The position numbers and the translations under genes were made by a program. From Chromatium weissei (GTDB taxonomy: Bacteria; Pseudomonadota; Gammaproteobacteria; Chromatiales; Chromatiaceae): a stretch of 64,000 nucleotides of DNA. Positions within the stretch are counted from its first letter, which is position 1. Each line of letters begins with the position of its first letter. Below are positions 9,706 through 19,011 of this stretch, piece after piece. The stretch lies in assembly GCF_016583765.1 (NCBI RefSeq), contig NZ_NRRR01000008.1:43273-107272 (forward strand), written 5' to 3'. The notes beneath the pieces are model-generated. The model worked only from the letters and a program-made list of their open reading frames with translations. It was not told the origin of the DNA and searched no databases.

Positions 9706-11616
9706 ATGCTGAACAATTTAAGAATTGGCGCACGAGTGCTCATTGGCTCGACCTTGCTGCTCGTGTTGACCACCGGCGTTAATTTGCCGCTGGCGTTATC
9801 GCAATTAACCACGCTGACCGATCACGCTGAACGCCGTCATCTTGACGATCTCTATTTTTCTTTGAATAACGCCATCACCGAGCAGGGTGAACGCGCTCTG
9901 GCGTTGAGTGCGGCGGTGGCGCAAATTCCTGAAGTACAACAAGCCTTTGCAGAAGGCAATCGCGCTCGGTTGGCGGAGCTGACAGTGCCGATTTTCAAAC
10001 ACATGCGCGATGAACACGGCGTGCGGCAATTCCAATTTCTCACTGCGCCAGCCATTTCCTTTTTACGGGTGCACATGCCGGAAAAATTTGGTGATGACCT
10101 GTCAACCATTCGCCAAACCATTGTGGAAGCCAATCGCACCCATCAGCCCGTGCGTGGTTTAGAAAATGGTGTCGCGGGATTGGGTGTGCGCGGCGTGGAA
10201 CCGGTGAATTATCAGGGTCGCTCAATTGGTGTGGTCGAATTTGGTCTGTCGTTCGATCAAACCTTTTTCGAGCAGTTCAAGCGCAATTTTAACGCGAATG
10301 TGGCGCTGCAAGTTATTGATAAAAATGGTTTTAAGACTTTTGCTGGCACGATTGATAACGGCAGCGCCTTCACAGCGGAACAGTTACAACGAGGCATTGC
10401 CGGTGAAGTGCTGCTGCGCCAATTTGATTATCAAGGACATGCCGCAGTGGCTTATGGGCGCGTCATCAATGATTTTTCTGGTCAACCCATCGGCGTGTTG
10501 GAGCTGTTAATTGATCGCAGCGATGCGGTCACGGCGTATCAGCAGACACTGTGGTACATCCTCGGTGCTGGCGCACTGTTACTGCTGCTGGGGCTGGGGC
10601 TGGCGTGGTTAATTGCGCGCACGATTACGACACCGATTCACCTCACGGTTGCCAATTTACAAGCGATTGCGCAAGGCGATGGCGATTTGACGCGGCGATT
10701 GAATGTCGATGGGCGCAATGAACTGGCTGAATTGGCGCAAGCATTTAATTCGTTTATTGAGAAAATTCATGTGCTTGTGACTCAGGCAGCCGGTGCTGCT
10801 GCGCATATGGGTGCGGCAGCGGAGGAGCTTGCCGTTAATAGCGGCGAAACCAATCGGCAAATCATGCAGGAGCAATCAGAAATCGATCAGGTTGCGACGG
10901 CAATGAATGAGATGACGGCAACGGTGGAAGAGGTGGCGCGTTACACCGCAACGGCAGCGCAAAAAGCTAAAAACACCGCACAGTCAGCAGAAAGCGGCGA
11001 TCAGATTGCACAGCAAACTGTGGCGGTGATTGAAAAACTGGCCGCAGAAATTGAGCAGGCTGGCACGGTGATTACCCATTTGTCCGGTGATAGCGGCGAA
11101 ATCGGTGCGGTGCTGGATGTGATTCGCGCCATCGCCGAGCAGACCAATTTGCTGGCACTCAATGCGGCAATTGAGGCCGCTCGCGCTGGTGAACAGGGAC
11201 GTGGATTTGCCGTCGTTGCCGCAGAGGTGCGCACGCTCGCCAGCCGTACACAGTCATCGATTGCCGATATTCAAGCCAAGATCGAACGGGTGCAAAGCGG
11301 CGCTGCGGGTGCGGTGGCAACGATTGCACGCAGCCAAATGCAGGTTAAAAACGGCGTAAATCAAGCGCGTCAAGCGGGAACTGCATTCAAAACAATCAGC
11401 GATTCTATTATTGAAATTAATGATCTAAATGCGCAAATTGCGAGCGCCGCTGAAGAGCAAACCGCCGTTGCGGAGGAAATCAATCGCAACATTCACGTCA
11501 TTTCTGGAACAGTTGATCAAACCACAAATGCTTCAAAACATATTGCGCAGGCCAGCGATGCGTTAACGCAATTGGCAATTGGTTTACAAAACAGTATCGG
11601 GCAATTTCGTATTTAG
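9706..11616 (+). CDS. Methyl-accepting chemotaxis protein with double Cache sensor
   Basis: A 636-residue chemoreceptor. Membrane segment 1 spans about residues 10-30. A periplasmic sensor follows to about 280, with features of the dCache_3 family ([40 protein letters not shown]). Membrane segment 2 is about 283-307, then HAMP, then the signalling domain from about 380, with the conserved tip [20 protein letters not shown]. There is no C-terminal CheR-binding pentapeptide; the protein ends QNSIGQFRI. The ligand is unknown; dCache_3 relatives sense small acids or other solutes. It is a single gene after glk, with no che genes near. Confidence 0.93.
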   Translation: MLNNLRIGARVLIGSTLLLVLTTGVNLPLALSQLTTLTDHAERRHLDDLYFSLNNAITEQGERALALSAAVAQIPEVQQAFAEGNRARLAELTVPIFKHMRDEHGVRQFQFLTAPAISFLRVHMPEKFGDDLSTIRQTIVEANRTHQPVRGLENGVAGLGVRGVEPVNYQGRSIGVVEFGLSFDQTFFEQFKRNFNANVALQVIDKNGFKTFAGTIDNGSAFTAEQLQRGIAGEVLLRQFDYQGHAAVAYGRVINDFSGQPIGVLELLIDRSDAVTAYQQTLWYILGAGALLLLLGLGLAWLIARTITTPIHLTVANLQAIAQGDGDLTRRLNVDGRNELAELAQAFNSFIEKIHVLVTQAAGAAAHMGAAAEELAVNSGETNRQIMQEQSEIDQVATAMNEMTATVEEVARYTATAAQKAKNTAQSAESGDQIAQQTVAVIEKLAAEIEQAGTVITHLSGDSGEIGAVLDVIRAIAEQTNLLALNAAIEAARAGEQGRGFAVVAAEVRTLASRTQSSIADIQAKIERVQSGAAGAVATIARSQMQVKNGVNQARQAGTAFKTISDSIIEINDLNAQIASAAEEQTAVAEEINRNIHVISGTVDQTTNASKHIAQASDALTQLAIGLQNSIGQFRI

Positions 11617-11695
11617 TTGACGTAATGTGATTAGAACGCATTTTCAATTGTCACTGATTCACAGTTCTTTCTGATAACTGACAACTAAAAACCAT

Positions 11696-13168
11696 TCAAA
11701 GCGTCGTCAGCAATTGCGCATAAATTGCAAGATAACGCTGGGCTGGTCGTCGCCACGATAAATCGCTGTGCATTCCATTCACGCGCAATTGCCGAAAGTA
11801 TTCCGGATAGCTGTGCCAAAGACCAAGCGCCCGTCGCAGGGCGCTTTCTAATCCAGTAGTGGTTAATTCATCAAACACATAACCATTGCGCAGTTCAAAT
11901 GGCTGGTCGGAATAATTCGCATCAAACACCGTATCCGCTAATCCACCTGCTCGCCGCACCACCGGAACCACACCGTATTTCATAGCGATCATTTGCGTTA
12001 AACCACAGGGTTCATAGCGGCTGGGAATTAACATTAAATCCGCGCCCGCATAAATTAAATGCGCCAGCGTTTCGTCATAACCCAATTCCAAATGGCAATC
12101 AGGATTGTTGGCGGTGTCCTGTTTTAATTGCGCAAATTGCGCGGCAATTGTTGAATCCAATGCCGTGCCCAGCAATACCACTTGACCGCCGTGCGCCAGC
12201 GCGTCGTGAATACCGTGCGCAATTAAATCGACACCTTTTTGATAATCCAAACGCGTGACCACCGCCATGATCGGCTTGTCCACCGTTTGCAGTCCCAGTC
12301 GTGTGCGCAGCGCCAGCCGATTGAGCGCCTTGCGCGGCAGCGTGTCCACGCCGAAATTGATTGGAATCAGCGGATCAAGTTCGGGATTCCAAATCTCTTC
12401 GTCGATGCCGTTGAGCACACCGCCGAATTTGTGCGCGTATTGATGCAACAGCGGCTGCAAACCCATTCCCTGCTCGGTGTGCTGAATTTCCCACGCATAA
12501 CGCGGCGATACCGTGTTGACGAAATTGGAATAGACGATGCCGCCTTGCAGCAGATTGGCCAGCCGTGCGTCGTGCGCATCGCGCAGCCGATCTGCGGTCA
12601 TCACGCGCTGCGGATTCAAGCCGACTTGCTGCAAAATCGTTTCGCTGACGCGTCCCTGATAACCGAGATTGTGCAGCGTGTAACAAACGCGAGTGCGCGT
12701 CATGCCGAGTGCTTCGTAGATTTCATACAGCAGCACCGGAATCAATCCAGTTTGCCAGTCGTTGCAGTGCAAAATGTCCGGCTGTCGCCCGGATTGCAGC
12801 ATGAACTCCAACACTGCTCGCGCAAAAAAGGCAAATCGCTCCGCGTCATCCTGTTCGCCGTAAATGCGTCGCCGCTGAAACAGTCCGTGCGCCGACTGCG
12901 GATCAATGAACAGGCAATTCACCTCGGTCAACCGCCCGCCAAACACGCGACAGGTCACCCATTCGTCGTGAAACGGTACACGCAACTGCCCATAAATCAC
13001 TTGCAAATCAACGAGCGGAGCGATGTCCAGCACGTCGTAATACGGCAGAATGATGTCCACCGTTGCGCCACTGCGCACCAATTCCCGCGCCAGCCCCAAC
13101 ACAAAATCGCCGAGGCCGCCAGCTTTGGCGATGGGCGCGCATTCGGCGCTAATCAGAGCGATGTGCAT
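11696..13168 (-). CDS. glgA: Glycogen synthase (ADP-glucose type)
   Basis: Transfers glucose from ADP-glucose to the non-reducing ends of glycogen. This is a 490-residue GT5 enzyme of typical length. The N-terminus has KAGGLGDFVLGLARELVRSG, containing the KxGGL motif that binds the nucleotide sugar. The middle has LHCNDWQTGLIPVLLYE, and the C-terminal Rossmann domain holds SRYEPCGLTQMIAMKYG with the catalytic Glu pair. The ATG at 13168 begins directly at the conserved strand. The DUF4912 gene lies 35 bases upstream on the same strand, so the two are probably co-transcribed. glgX is at 31676; glgB and glgC are not in the window. Confidence 0.96.
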   Translation of the reverse strand: MHIALISAECAPIAKAGGLGDFVLGLARELVRSGATVDIILPYYDVLDIAPLVDLQVIYGQLRVPFHDEWVTCRVFGGRLTEVNCLFIDPQSAHGLFQRRRIYGEQDDAERFAFFARAVLEFMLQSGRQPDILHCNDWQTGLIPVLLYEIYEALGMTRTRVCYTLHNLGYQGRVSETILQQVGLNPQRVMTADRLRDAHDARLANLLQGGIVYSNFVNTVSPRYAWEIQHTEQGMGLQPLLHQYAHKFGGVLNGIDEEIWNPELDPLIPINFGVDTLPRKALNRLALRTRLGLQTVDKPIMAVVTRLDYQKGVDLIAHGIHDALAHGGQVVLLGTALDSTIAAQFAQLKQDTANNPDCHLELGYDETLAHLIYAGADLMLIPSRYEPCGLTQMIAMKYGVVPVVRRAGGLADTVFDANYSDQPFELRNGYVFDELTTTGLESALRRALGLWHSYPEYFRQLRVNGMHSDLSWRRPAQRYLAIYAQLLTTL

Positions 13169-13203
13169 GATTGTGAAATCCGTGATGGCGATGAAATGCG
13201 CAT

Positions 13204-14343
13204 TTAGTCGAAGCGACTGCGCGTTAATTCTGGTGGCGGATGCTGACGCAGCGCCTCCGCGAGCAGCGCCGCATCATCGACGCGCAGCAGTAATTGAAAG
13301 CGTCCGCCCGCGCCGAGCTGATACGGCTGCCCAAATAAATCAATTTCGGCATTGGGTGCGCCCCAGCCGTGAATCCGCAACTCGGCTTCAATAATCACGC
13401 CGGTGTTCGGTGAAATCACGCGACCATACAGCAGCATCGGAATTGACGAAGGCGCTGGCGAAGTTGACGGCGAAGTGTCGGCGCTGAATTCCGAGTGAAT
13501 GGCTGGCGCGGTAGAAAAAAGCGGTTGTATTTCAACGACGCTGCTGTTTTCGTCAATAACGGCACTGAATTCAGCCACGACCGGCAACGGAAAGATCGGC
13601 GCGAGTGGCATGGACGGCGCGTCGAAATGCGGATCGGCGGGCATGTCGACAGCAGCAAGCGTTTGTATTGCAACGATTGAAACGGTTGCCGTTGCGGCAT
13701 CGCTGCTCGGTGGCGCACTCGATGAAGGTTGCGGCGCAACTTGTGGCAATTCCGCTGGCAATTCCATTTCCCGCGTCGACGGCGGCGCAGTGCCCGCGCC
13801 CAACAGCAGCCGATTGGAACGGGCGAGTAGCAGCCAGCCGCCCGTCGCATTGGTTAAACCGAGTTCGGCTTCAAACTGCGCGGCTTCATTCTCCACCGCA
13901 AAATTGCGATCACCGTCACTTTGATAACCCGTCAAATGCAGTTGCACTTCAGCCGCAGCATCAGCGCCGCCATCGGTGCGAAACCGCCGCAGACGCAACA
14001 CGACTGTTGGCGCATCGCTGGTCGCCGCAAATGACTGACTTACGCCAATATAATCATTGGCTTCCAGATGCCAATGCACCACCGCACCACCCAGCGCATC
14101 AGCTTCTAACACCAGTGCGGTGTCGTGAATGACTAACGGAAACACTGGAATCAGCGGGTGTAACGGCGCAGCAAGATCGGGCGCAGTCAGGTCAGAAGTG
14201 AGCACTGGCAAGATGAGTGCGTCTGATGACGCGGAGGCGGAACATTCGCGCATCAAGACATCGGCAGCGTCTGAAATGCGATCCACATGGCTGGTGATGG
14301 CGAAATTCCTCGTTGAACCGTTGCGACTGCGATTGGAATACAT
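13204..14343 (-). CDS. DUF4912 domain protein, glgA neighbour
   Basis: A 379-residue protein with a DUF4912-like module at about residues 75-185. The module has HWHLEANDYIGVSQSF, LRLRRFRTDGG and WLLLARSNRLLLG, the pattern of a charged beta domain ending in a Ser-Asn motif. A long low-complexity linker rich in Pro, Ala and Ser follows, then a C-terminal beta region (about 295-365, LYGRVISPNTGVIIEAELRI) that looks like a second carbohydrate-binding-type fold. No signal peptide is seen. Proteins with DUF4912 often sit next to glycogen genes; a role in glycogen metabolism is inference. Function is not established. Confidence 0.7.
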   Translation of the reverse strand: MYSNRSRNGSTRNFAITSHVDRISDAADVLMRECSASASSDALILPVLTSDLTAPDLAAPLHPLIPVFPLVIHDTALVLEADALGGAVVHWHLEANDYIGVSQSFAATSDAPTVVLRLRRFRTDGGADAAAEVQLHLTGYQSDGDRNFAVENEAAQFEAELGLTNATGGWLLLARSNRLLLGAGTAPPSTREMELPAELPQVAPQPSSSAPPSSDAATATVSIVAIQTLAAVDMPADPHFDAPSMPLAPIFPLPVVAEFSAVIDENSSVVEIQPLFSTAPAIHSEFSADTSPSTSPAPSSIPMLLYGRVISPNTGVIIEAELRIHGWGAPNAEIDLFGQPYQLGAGGRFQLLLRVDDAALLAEALRQHPPPELTRSRFD

Positions 14344-14402
14344 AAAATCAAAATTGATTTCATTGCTGACAGCGCAATACTGAAAGCAATGAACATTCGA
14401 TT

Positions 14403-14912
14403 TTATAACGTGGGTTTAATTCCCGTGCGCAACTGCCGTGCATCGATTTTACCCGAATAGCGATATGGCAGCGTAATTAGACCGTCAGCAATTGTCACCG
14501 TGCCGGCAATTTTCCAATCGAGTGGACGGTTTTTTAATGCCAGCATCGGCAATTGTTGAATGAGTGTGAATAGACTGCCATTCACTTCAACCTCGACTGT
14601 CGCCGTGCCAAATGCCGGAATTTGTTGCGCCAACGCTCCGCCACCTTCGGCGACATCCTGCCCTTCCAAGCCAATTTGATAGGTCATTGCTTTGATCGGC
14701 AGCGTGCGGTCGTTGGGATTTTTGACCGCCAAAGTTGCGACCAACACTTGTCGCGTCAGTCCCAACGCCTTGGGTTGCAGTTGCAGCAGCGCCACTTCCG
14801 GCGCAGTCCAAGGGCGCGTGAGATTTGTCAATCCGGCGCAGCCTACAAGCTGGCTAATCAACAATATCAACCCGACCAGTCGCCATGCCGAAAGCAGCGG
14901 AAGTTGAGTCAT
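14403..14912 (-). CDS. LEA14-like (LEA_2/WHy) lipoprotein
   Basis: A 169-residue predicted lipoprotein: an N-terminal hydrophobic segment ends in the lipobox LVGC at about residues 22-25, with Ala at +2, which favours the outer membrane. The mature part is a LEA_2/WHy-type immunoglobulin-like fold, with the family pattern VLVATLAVKNPNDRTLPI followed by MTYQIGLEGQDVAEG and FGTATVEVEVNG. Such domains are found in plant desiccation proteins and in many bacterial lipoproteins of unknown role. Its ATG overlaps the stop of the upstream aminotransferase (TGATG), so translation is probably coupled. Confidence 0.8.
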   Translation of the reverse strand: MTQLPLLSAWRLVGLILLISQLVGCAGLTNLTRPWTAPEVALLQLQPKALGLTRQVLVATLAVKNPNDRTLPIKAMTYQIGLEGQDVAEGGGALAQQIPAFGTATVEVEVNGSLFTLIQQLPMLALKNRPLDWKIAGTVTIADGLITLPYRYSGKIDARQLRTGIKPTL

Positions 14913-16096
14913 CAGCCGACCATCCGCGCAATGCGCTCTAACGCCTGATCCAAATTGCTTTGGCTGGTGGCGATGGAGATGCGAATGTGGCCAGACAAGC
15001 CGAATTCAGCGCCGGGAACCAGTGCCACGCCAGCGTTTTCAATTAAATGCTCCGCCAATTCCACGTCGTTATTGATGCCGGGCAGCCGTTCAATCATGCC
15101 GTGCACGCTGGGAAAAACGTAAAACGTGCCGTCGGTTGGCAGGCAGTCGATGCCGGAAATCTGATTGAGCCGCTCTACCACGATGTCATGACGCGCTTTG
15201 AATGCGGCGAGCATGACGCTGATGCAATCTTGCGAGCCTTGCAGCGCAGCGAGTGCGGCGACCTGAGAAATAGACGTGGGATTCGAGGTGCTCTGCGACT
15301 GAATTTTGGTCATCGCTTTGATGATGTCAGTCGGGCCAGCGGCATAACCGATGCGCCAGCCGGTCATCGAATACGCTTTGGATACGCCGTTGAGCACCAG
15401 CGTACGCGGCGCGAGATCGGGACACACATTCAGAATGTTCACGAACGGCTCCGCGCTCCACCGAATGTGTTCGTACATGTCATCAGTGGCGATGATGATT
15501 TGTGGATGTTCGCGCAACACCGCACCGAGCGCCGCGAGTTCGTCACGGTTGTACGCCATACCAGTCGGATTTGACGGGCTGTTGATGACAAACAAACGGG
15601 TTTTGCTGGTGATTGCGGCTTCCAATTGCGCGGGCGTGATTTTGAAGGCTTGATTCGCGCCGGCGTGAATGCGCACGGGAACAGCATCCGCCAACAGCAC
15701 CATGTCGGGATATGACACCCAATAAGGCGCGGGAATAATCACTTCATCGCCGGCATTGAGCAGCGCCTGTGCGAGATTAAAAAAACTCTGCTTGCCACCG
15801 CACGACACCAGAATCTGCTCGGGCGTGTAATCAAAACTGTTCTCGCGCTTGAATTTATCAATCACCGCCTGCTTGAGTTCGGGCGTGCCATCGACGGCAG
15901 TGTATTTAGTAAAACCAGCATTGATCGCAGCGATGGCAGCATCTTTGATGTGTTCCGGCGTATCGAAATCAGGTTCACCTGCACCGAGTCCGATCACATC
16001 TTTACCGGCGGCGCGCAGTGCTTTGGCGCGAGCAGTGATGGCGAGGGTAGCAGAGGGCTTGACGGCCTGAACGCGGGCAGCGAGTGTCGTGGTCAT
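14912..16096 (-). CDS. Aspartate aminotransferase (class I, subgroup Ib type)
   Basis: Interconverts aspartate and oxaloacetate with 2-oxoglutarate/glutamate. The 394-residue PLP enzyme has GLGAGEPDFDTPEHIK near the start, NSPSNPTGMAYN, the PLP-lysine segment NGVSKAYSMTGWRIGYAAG and a C-terminal HIRISIATS with the substrate-carboxylate Arg. These fit the subgroup Ib (AatA-like) enzymes rather than E. coli AspC. The open frame extends to 16183, but the ATG at 16094-16096 begins the conserved region and follows an AGAG stretch. The downstream LEA14-like gene overlaps its stop codon. Confidence 0.92.
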   Translation of the reverse strand: MTTTLAARVQAVKPSATLAITARAKALRAAGKDVIGLGAGEPDFDTPEHIKDAAIAAINAGFTKYTAVDGTPELKQAVIDKFKRENSFDYTPEQILVSCGGKQSFFNLAQALLNAGDEVIIPAPYWVSYPDMVLLADAVPVRIHAGANQAFKITPAQLEAAITSKTRLFVINSPSNPTGMAYNRDELAALGAVLREHPQIIIATDDMYEHIRWSAEPFVNILNVCPDLAPRTLVLNGVSKAYSMTGWRIGYAAGPTDIIKAMTKIQSQSTSNPTSISQVAALAALQGSQDCISVMLAAFKARHDIVVERLNQISGIDCLPTDGTFYVFPSVHGMIERLPGINNDVELAEHLIENAGVALVPGAEFGLSGHIRISIATSQSNLDQALERIARMVG

Positions 16097-16465
16097 CGGC
16101 GATAATCTCTTGAAATTCCTAAGTTGTGACTGAATACAAATTGTACGGCAGGCAATCATAACGAAACACTGAAATCTGAGCACCTTGATTGCGGATAGAA
16201 GTGAGGTTCGCCGTAAACTGCATTATCACCGTAAAATCATTATTTATAGAAAAATAATCAGTGTTTTCTTAATATCAAATTTCGATCTTTAATTGCTGTT
16301 TATAGCGAATTGATCGCTCAATAATGAATGCAGTTCATTGAACAAGGATTAAATGCCGAAAGTAATTTGTTGTTACGACAAACAAGATTGCGCTGTGATG
16401 TCATTGCGCATCACAGCTCAAAAAATCAGGAATTTTCACAATAAACTCAACATGAGGTCATCGAC
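16097..16465. other. AT-rich intergenic region before the MntA-HepT module
   Basis: This 369-base gap is visibly richer in A and T than its surroundings, especially 16220-16345. It holds the left copy of a 39-bp direct repeat (16404-16442). A short open frame starting at 16353 (103 codons) runs into mntA in another frame; it resembles no family I know and has no ribosome site, so I do not call it. The region should carry promoters for the leftward aminotransferase operon and rightward mntA, but I see no convincing -35/-10 pair. Confidence 0.5.
16404..16442 (+). repeat. Left copy of 39-bp direct repeat flanking MntA-HepT
   Basis: The sequence TTGCGCATCA, three variable bases, then CTCAAAAAATCAGGAAT and TTCACAAT is matched at 17093-17131 with four mismatches in 39 positions. 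The two copies lie in the same orientation on either side of the toxin-antitoxin pair, offset by 689 bases. Outside the 39 bases the copies do not match. Confidence 0.8.
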
Positions 16466-16750
16466 GTGCATCCTTTTATCGCACACCATCGCGCTACCAT
16501 TCTGGCACTTGCCGCTCGCTATGGCATCGACGACATTCGCGTTTTCGGCTCGATGGCGCGAGGCGATGCCGATGCGAATAGCGATATTGATCTGTTGGTT
16601 GCGCTGCCATCGGGCAAGAGTGGGCTGGCACTGGGCGGATTGCTTGCGGATGTTGAGGAATTAACCCAGCGCAAGGTGGATGTCATCACGGAGGCGAGCC
16701 TGCATCCGGCGCTACGTGAACGCATTCTGCGCGAGGCGCATCCGCTATGA
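16466..16750 (+). CDS. mntA: MntA-family nucleotidyltransferase antitoxin
   Basis: A 94-residue minimal nucleotidyltransferase. The active-site motif GSMARGDADANSDID fits GS-x10-DxD, with both metal-binding Asp. In type VII toxin-antitoxin systems MntA adds AMP units to a Tyr of HepT and so silences it. The gene overlaps hepT by 4 bases (ATGA), the usual coupled arrangement. The ATG at 16466 starts HPFIAHHRATILALAARYG, a normal start for the family. Flanking direct repeats and the AT-rich upstream DNA suggest horizontal acquisition. Activity is inferred from motif and pairing. Confidence 0.9.
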   Translation: MHPFIAHHRATILALAARYGIDDIRVFGSMARGDADANSDIDLLVALPSGKSGLALGGLLADVEELTQRKVDVITEASLHPALRERILREAHPL

Positions 16751-17061
16751 AGTCAGGACCGGACGCGGATCGGGTTTTGCTTGCTTATATGCAGGAGTGC
16801 ATTGATCGCATTGCGGAATATACCGGCGGTGAGCGCGTGATATTTATGCGTTCGCGTCTGGTGCAGGATGCCGTGATTCGCAACTTGCAAACGCTGACCG
16901 AATCCAGTCAACGCCTGAGCGAAACGCTCAAAGCTGGCGAACCCACGATTCCTTGGCGTGACATCGCAGGATTTCGTAATGTGCTCACGCACGGCTATTT
17001 GGGACTCGATGCCGAAGTTGTCTGGAGTGTGGTTGAGCAGGATTTACCCAATTTGAAATAA
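16747..17061 (+). CDS. hepT: HepT-family HEPN ribonuclease toxin
   Basis: A 104-residue all-helical HEPN-domain protein. The catalytic motif is intact: RNVLTHGY gives Arg-x4-His, followed by the Tyr of the H-x-Y motif that MntA is known to AMPylate. The segment FMRSRLVQDAVIRNLQTLTE is also typical of HepT. The toxin degrades RNA (tRNA in the studied case) when not modified. It overlaps mntA by 4 bases and is followed by the right copy of the 39-bp direct repeat. Length matches the family (about 100-140). Confidence 0.9.
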   Translation: MKSGPDADRVLLAYMQECIDRIAEYTGGERVIFMRSRLVQDAVIRNLQTLTESSQRLSETLKAGEPTIPWRDIAGFRNVLTHGYLGLDAEVVWSVVEQDLPNLK

Positions 17062-17092
17062 GCACTTGCACGAATGCGCTTAACAGCCAACG

Positions 17093-17131
17093 TTGCGCAT
17101 CAATGCTCAAAAAATCAGGAATCTTCATAAT
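17093..17131 (+). repeat. Right copy of 39-bp direct repeat flanking MntA-HepT
   Basis: Same orientation as the copy at 16404-16442, with 35 of 39 bases identical: TTGCGCATCA, three bases of which two differ, CTCAAAAAATCAGGAAT with its last base changed, then TTCATAAT. It begins 32 bases after the hepT stop. It could be an attachment-site duplication, or a duplicated regulatory or transcript end; sequence alone does not tell. Confidence 0.8.
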
Positions 17132-17228
17132 CGATTTACTGAGATTGATCGCTCCGCTGATAAAGCAATAGCAACAATCAAACAGATTTAATTGATTTTA
17201 ATAATTGACAAGACGACATCATTTATCA

Positions 17229-18557
17229 ATGACATATTCCACTCCAAGCATCGGTTTTATCAGTCTCGGTTGTCCAAAAGCAACGGTCGATTCCGAGCGC
17301 ATTTTGACCCAGCTTCGCGCTGAAGGTTATTCCATTCAATCCGCTGATGATGATGTCGATTTGGTCATTATTAACACCTGCGGTTTTATTGATGCAGCGG
17401 TGACTGAATCATTAGATGTCATTGGCGCAGCAGTGAATGAACATGATCGCGTCATTGTGACTGGCTGCTTGGGCGCTCGTGCCGAATTGGTGCGCCAGCA
17501 ATTTCCCGAGGTGCTGGCAATCACCGGCCCGCACGCACTCGCCGAAGTGATGACTGCCGTGCACACGCATTTGCCTGCGCCACACGATCCGTTGACCAGT
17601 TTGGTTCCGCCGCAGGGCGTTCGCCTCACGCCCAGCCATTACGCCTATCTCAAAATTTCTGAAGGCTGCGATCATCGTTGCAGCTTCTGCATTATTCCCA
17701 GTCTGCGCGGTGATTTGGTCAGTCGCGGCATCGGCGAAGTGCTGAATGAAGCAACGCGATTGGTGGAGAGCGGCGTGCGGGAAATTTTGGTGATCGCGCA
17801 AGACACCAGTGCTTACGGCATGGATTTGCGTCATCGCACCGACATTTGGCACGGCCGAGCACTGCGCACCGACATCACCACGCTGGCGCGAGAACTGGGC
17901 ACGCTGCCCGCGTGGATTCGCCTGCATTACGTTTATCCACATCCGCACGTTGACACGCTCATTCCGTTGATGGCTGAAGGTTTGATTTTGCCGTATTTGG
18001 ATTTGCCATTGCAGCACGGCAGCGAGCGCGTGTTACGAGCGATGAAGCGACCAGCCGCGAGTGAACAAGTGCTGAAACGACTGGAACGCTGGCGCGTTGA
18101 CTGTCCGCAATTGGTGTTACGCAGCACCTTCATCGTCGGTTTTCCCGGCGAAACCGAAGCCGAATTCACACAACTATTGGAATTTTTACAAGCAGCGCAA
18201 TTGGATCGCGTCGGCTGTTTTCCGTATTCCGCAGTCGCTGGCGCGGCCGCCAATGCGTTACCCGATTCAATACCGGAAGCAATTAAATTAGAACGATTAG
18301 AACGTTTAATGACGCTGCAAGCAGAAATCAGTCGCGCCAAACTCGCAGCGCGTATTGGACAACGATTAACGGTATTGGTGGACGCAGTAGAAGAAGACGC
18401 AATCATTGCCCGCAGCGAGGGCGATGCACCGGAAATTGACGGTGAAGTCATTATTTCCGGCGAATGGGAAATTGATGTTGGAGATTTTATTGAAGTGGAA
18501 ATTATTGATAGTGATGCGCATGATTTATGGGCAGTACCGATAGATGATGCGCTTTAA
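17229..18557 (+). CDS. rimO: Ribosomal protein S12 methylthiotransferase
   Basis: Radical SAM enzyme that methylthiolates an Asp of ribosomal protein S12. The 442-residue protein has the N-terminal UPF0004 domain with its cluster Cys in [22 protein letters not shown] and VTGCLGA. The radical SAM motif CDHRCSFC is at about residue 146, and a TRAM domain closes the protein from about 375. SLGCPKA with NTCGFI separates RimO from MiaB, which is also present at 54466. The ATG at 17229 is chosen over an upstream TTG (17205) because the conserved GFISLGCPK begins soon after it. Confidence 0.95.
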   Translation: MTYSTPSIGFISLGCPKATVDSERILTQLRAEGYSIQSADDDVDLVIINTCGFIDAAVTESLDVIGAAVNEHDRVIVTGCLGARAELVRQQFPEVLAITGPHALAEVMTAVHTHLPAPHDPLTSLVPPQGVRLTPSHYAYLKISEGCDHRCSFCIIPSLRGDLVSRGIGEVLNEATRLVESGVREILVIAQDTSAYGMDLRHRTDIWHGRALRTDITTLARELGTLPAWIRLHYVYPHPHVDTLIPLMAEGLILPYLDLPLQHGSERVLRAMKRPAASEQVLKRLERWRVDCPQLVLRSTFIVGFPGETEAEFTQLLEFLQAAQLDRVGCFPYSAVAGAAANALPDSIPEAIKLERLERLMTLQAEISRAKLAARIGQRLTVLVDAVEEDAIIARSEGDAPEIDGEVIISGEWEIDVGDFIEVEIIDSDAHDLWAVPIDDAL

Positions 18558-18615
18558 TCTATTTCACTTTCATTAAGATAACGCCAATTAACGCACAGCA
18601 GTTGCAAAGACCAAT

Positions 18616-18921
18616 TTACTCCGGCTCACACAACTGCTGTTTTAATTCAATAATCTGTTTCCGCAGCACCTTCAATTGCCAAATTTGCGTTTGCAAATAA
18701 TCAACCTCTTCTTTTAAGCGCAACATCGATTGCGCCTTTTCGCGCATATGACGCAATTGCACCAGTGCACCCTGAAGTTCGATTCCCTGTTCACGTCGTC
18801 GCAATTGTTCTGACAACAGCATGGCATTCGCATCGAGATCAGAACGAGTCTCAGCGCGATAAAGCCGATCTAAAAGTCGATTCAAATCACGATTAAAAGA
18901 CTGCTGCGATTCGTAAGACAT
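18616..18921 (-). CDS. Small coiled-coil protein of unknown function
   Basis: A 101-residue, highly charged protein, Leu, Gln, Arg and Glu rich and predicted to be helical and coiled coil over most of its length (LRRREQGIELQGALVQLRHM, then KEEVDYLQTQIWQLKVLRK). I do not recognise a family. There is no signal peptide or membrane segment. It lies 90 bases downstream of the SPOR-type membrane protein on the same strand, so the two may be one transcript. Codon use looks like that of its neighbours. It could be a partner or structural adaptor, but nothing shows this directly. Confidence 0.6.
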   Translation of the reverse strand: MSYESQQSFNRDLNRLLDRLYRAETRSDLDANAMLLSEQLRRREQGIELQGALVQLRHMREKAQSMLRLKEEVDYLQTQIWQLKVLRKQIIELKQQLCEPE

Positions 18922-19011
18922 AGCATTGGGCGTACTAAAAAATCACAGATTAAGCTGAGTATATTCAGATATTTTCAGTAAAAACTGTGCGCTATTTCCA
19001 ATAATGCTCGG

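Noticed and set aside
12239..13207. 322-codon open frame opposite glgA
   Set aside because: Fully antisense to glycogen synthase; the His/Arg/Gln-rich composition is what the opposite strand of this codon usage gives.
13605..14132. 175-codon plus-strand frame inside the DUF4912 gene
   Set aside because: Antisense to a gene with a recognisable domain; Arg/His-rich shadow translation.
16353..16664. 103-codon frame before and overlapping mntA
   Set aside because: Crosses into mntA in another frame, no ribosome site, no recognisable domain; its 5' part is the AT-rich repeat region.
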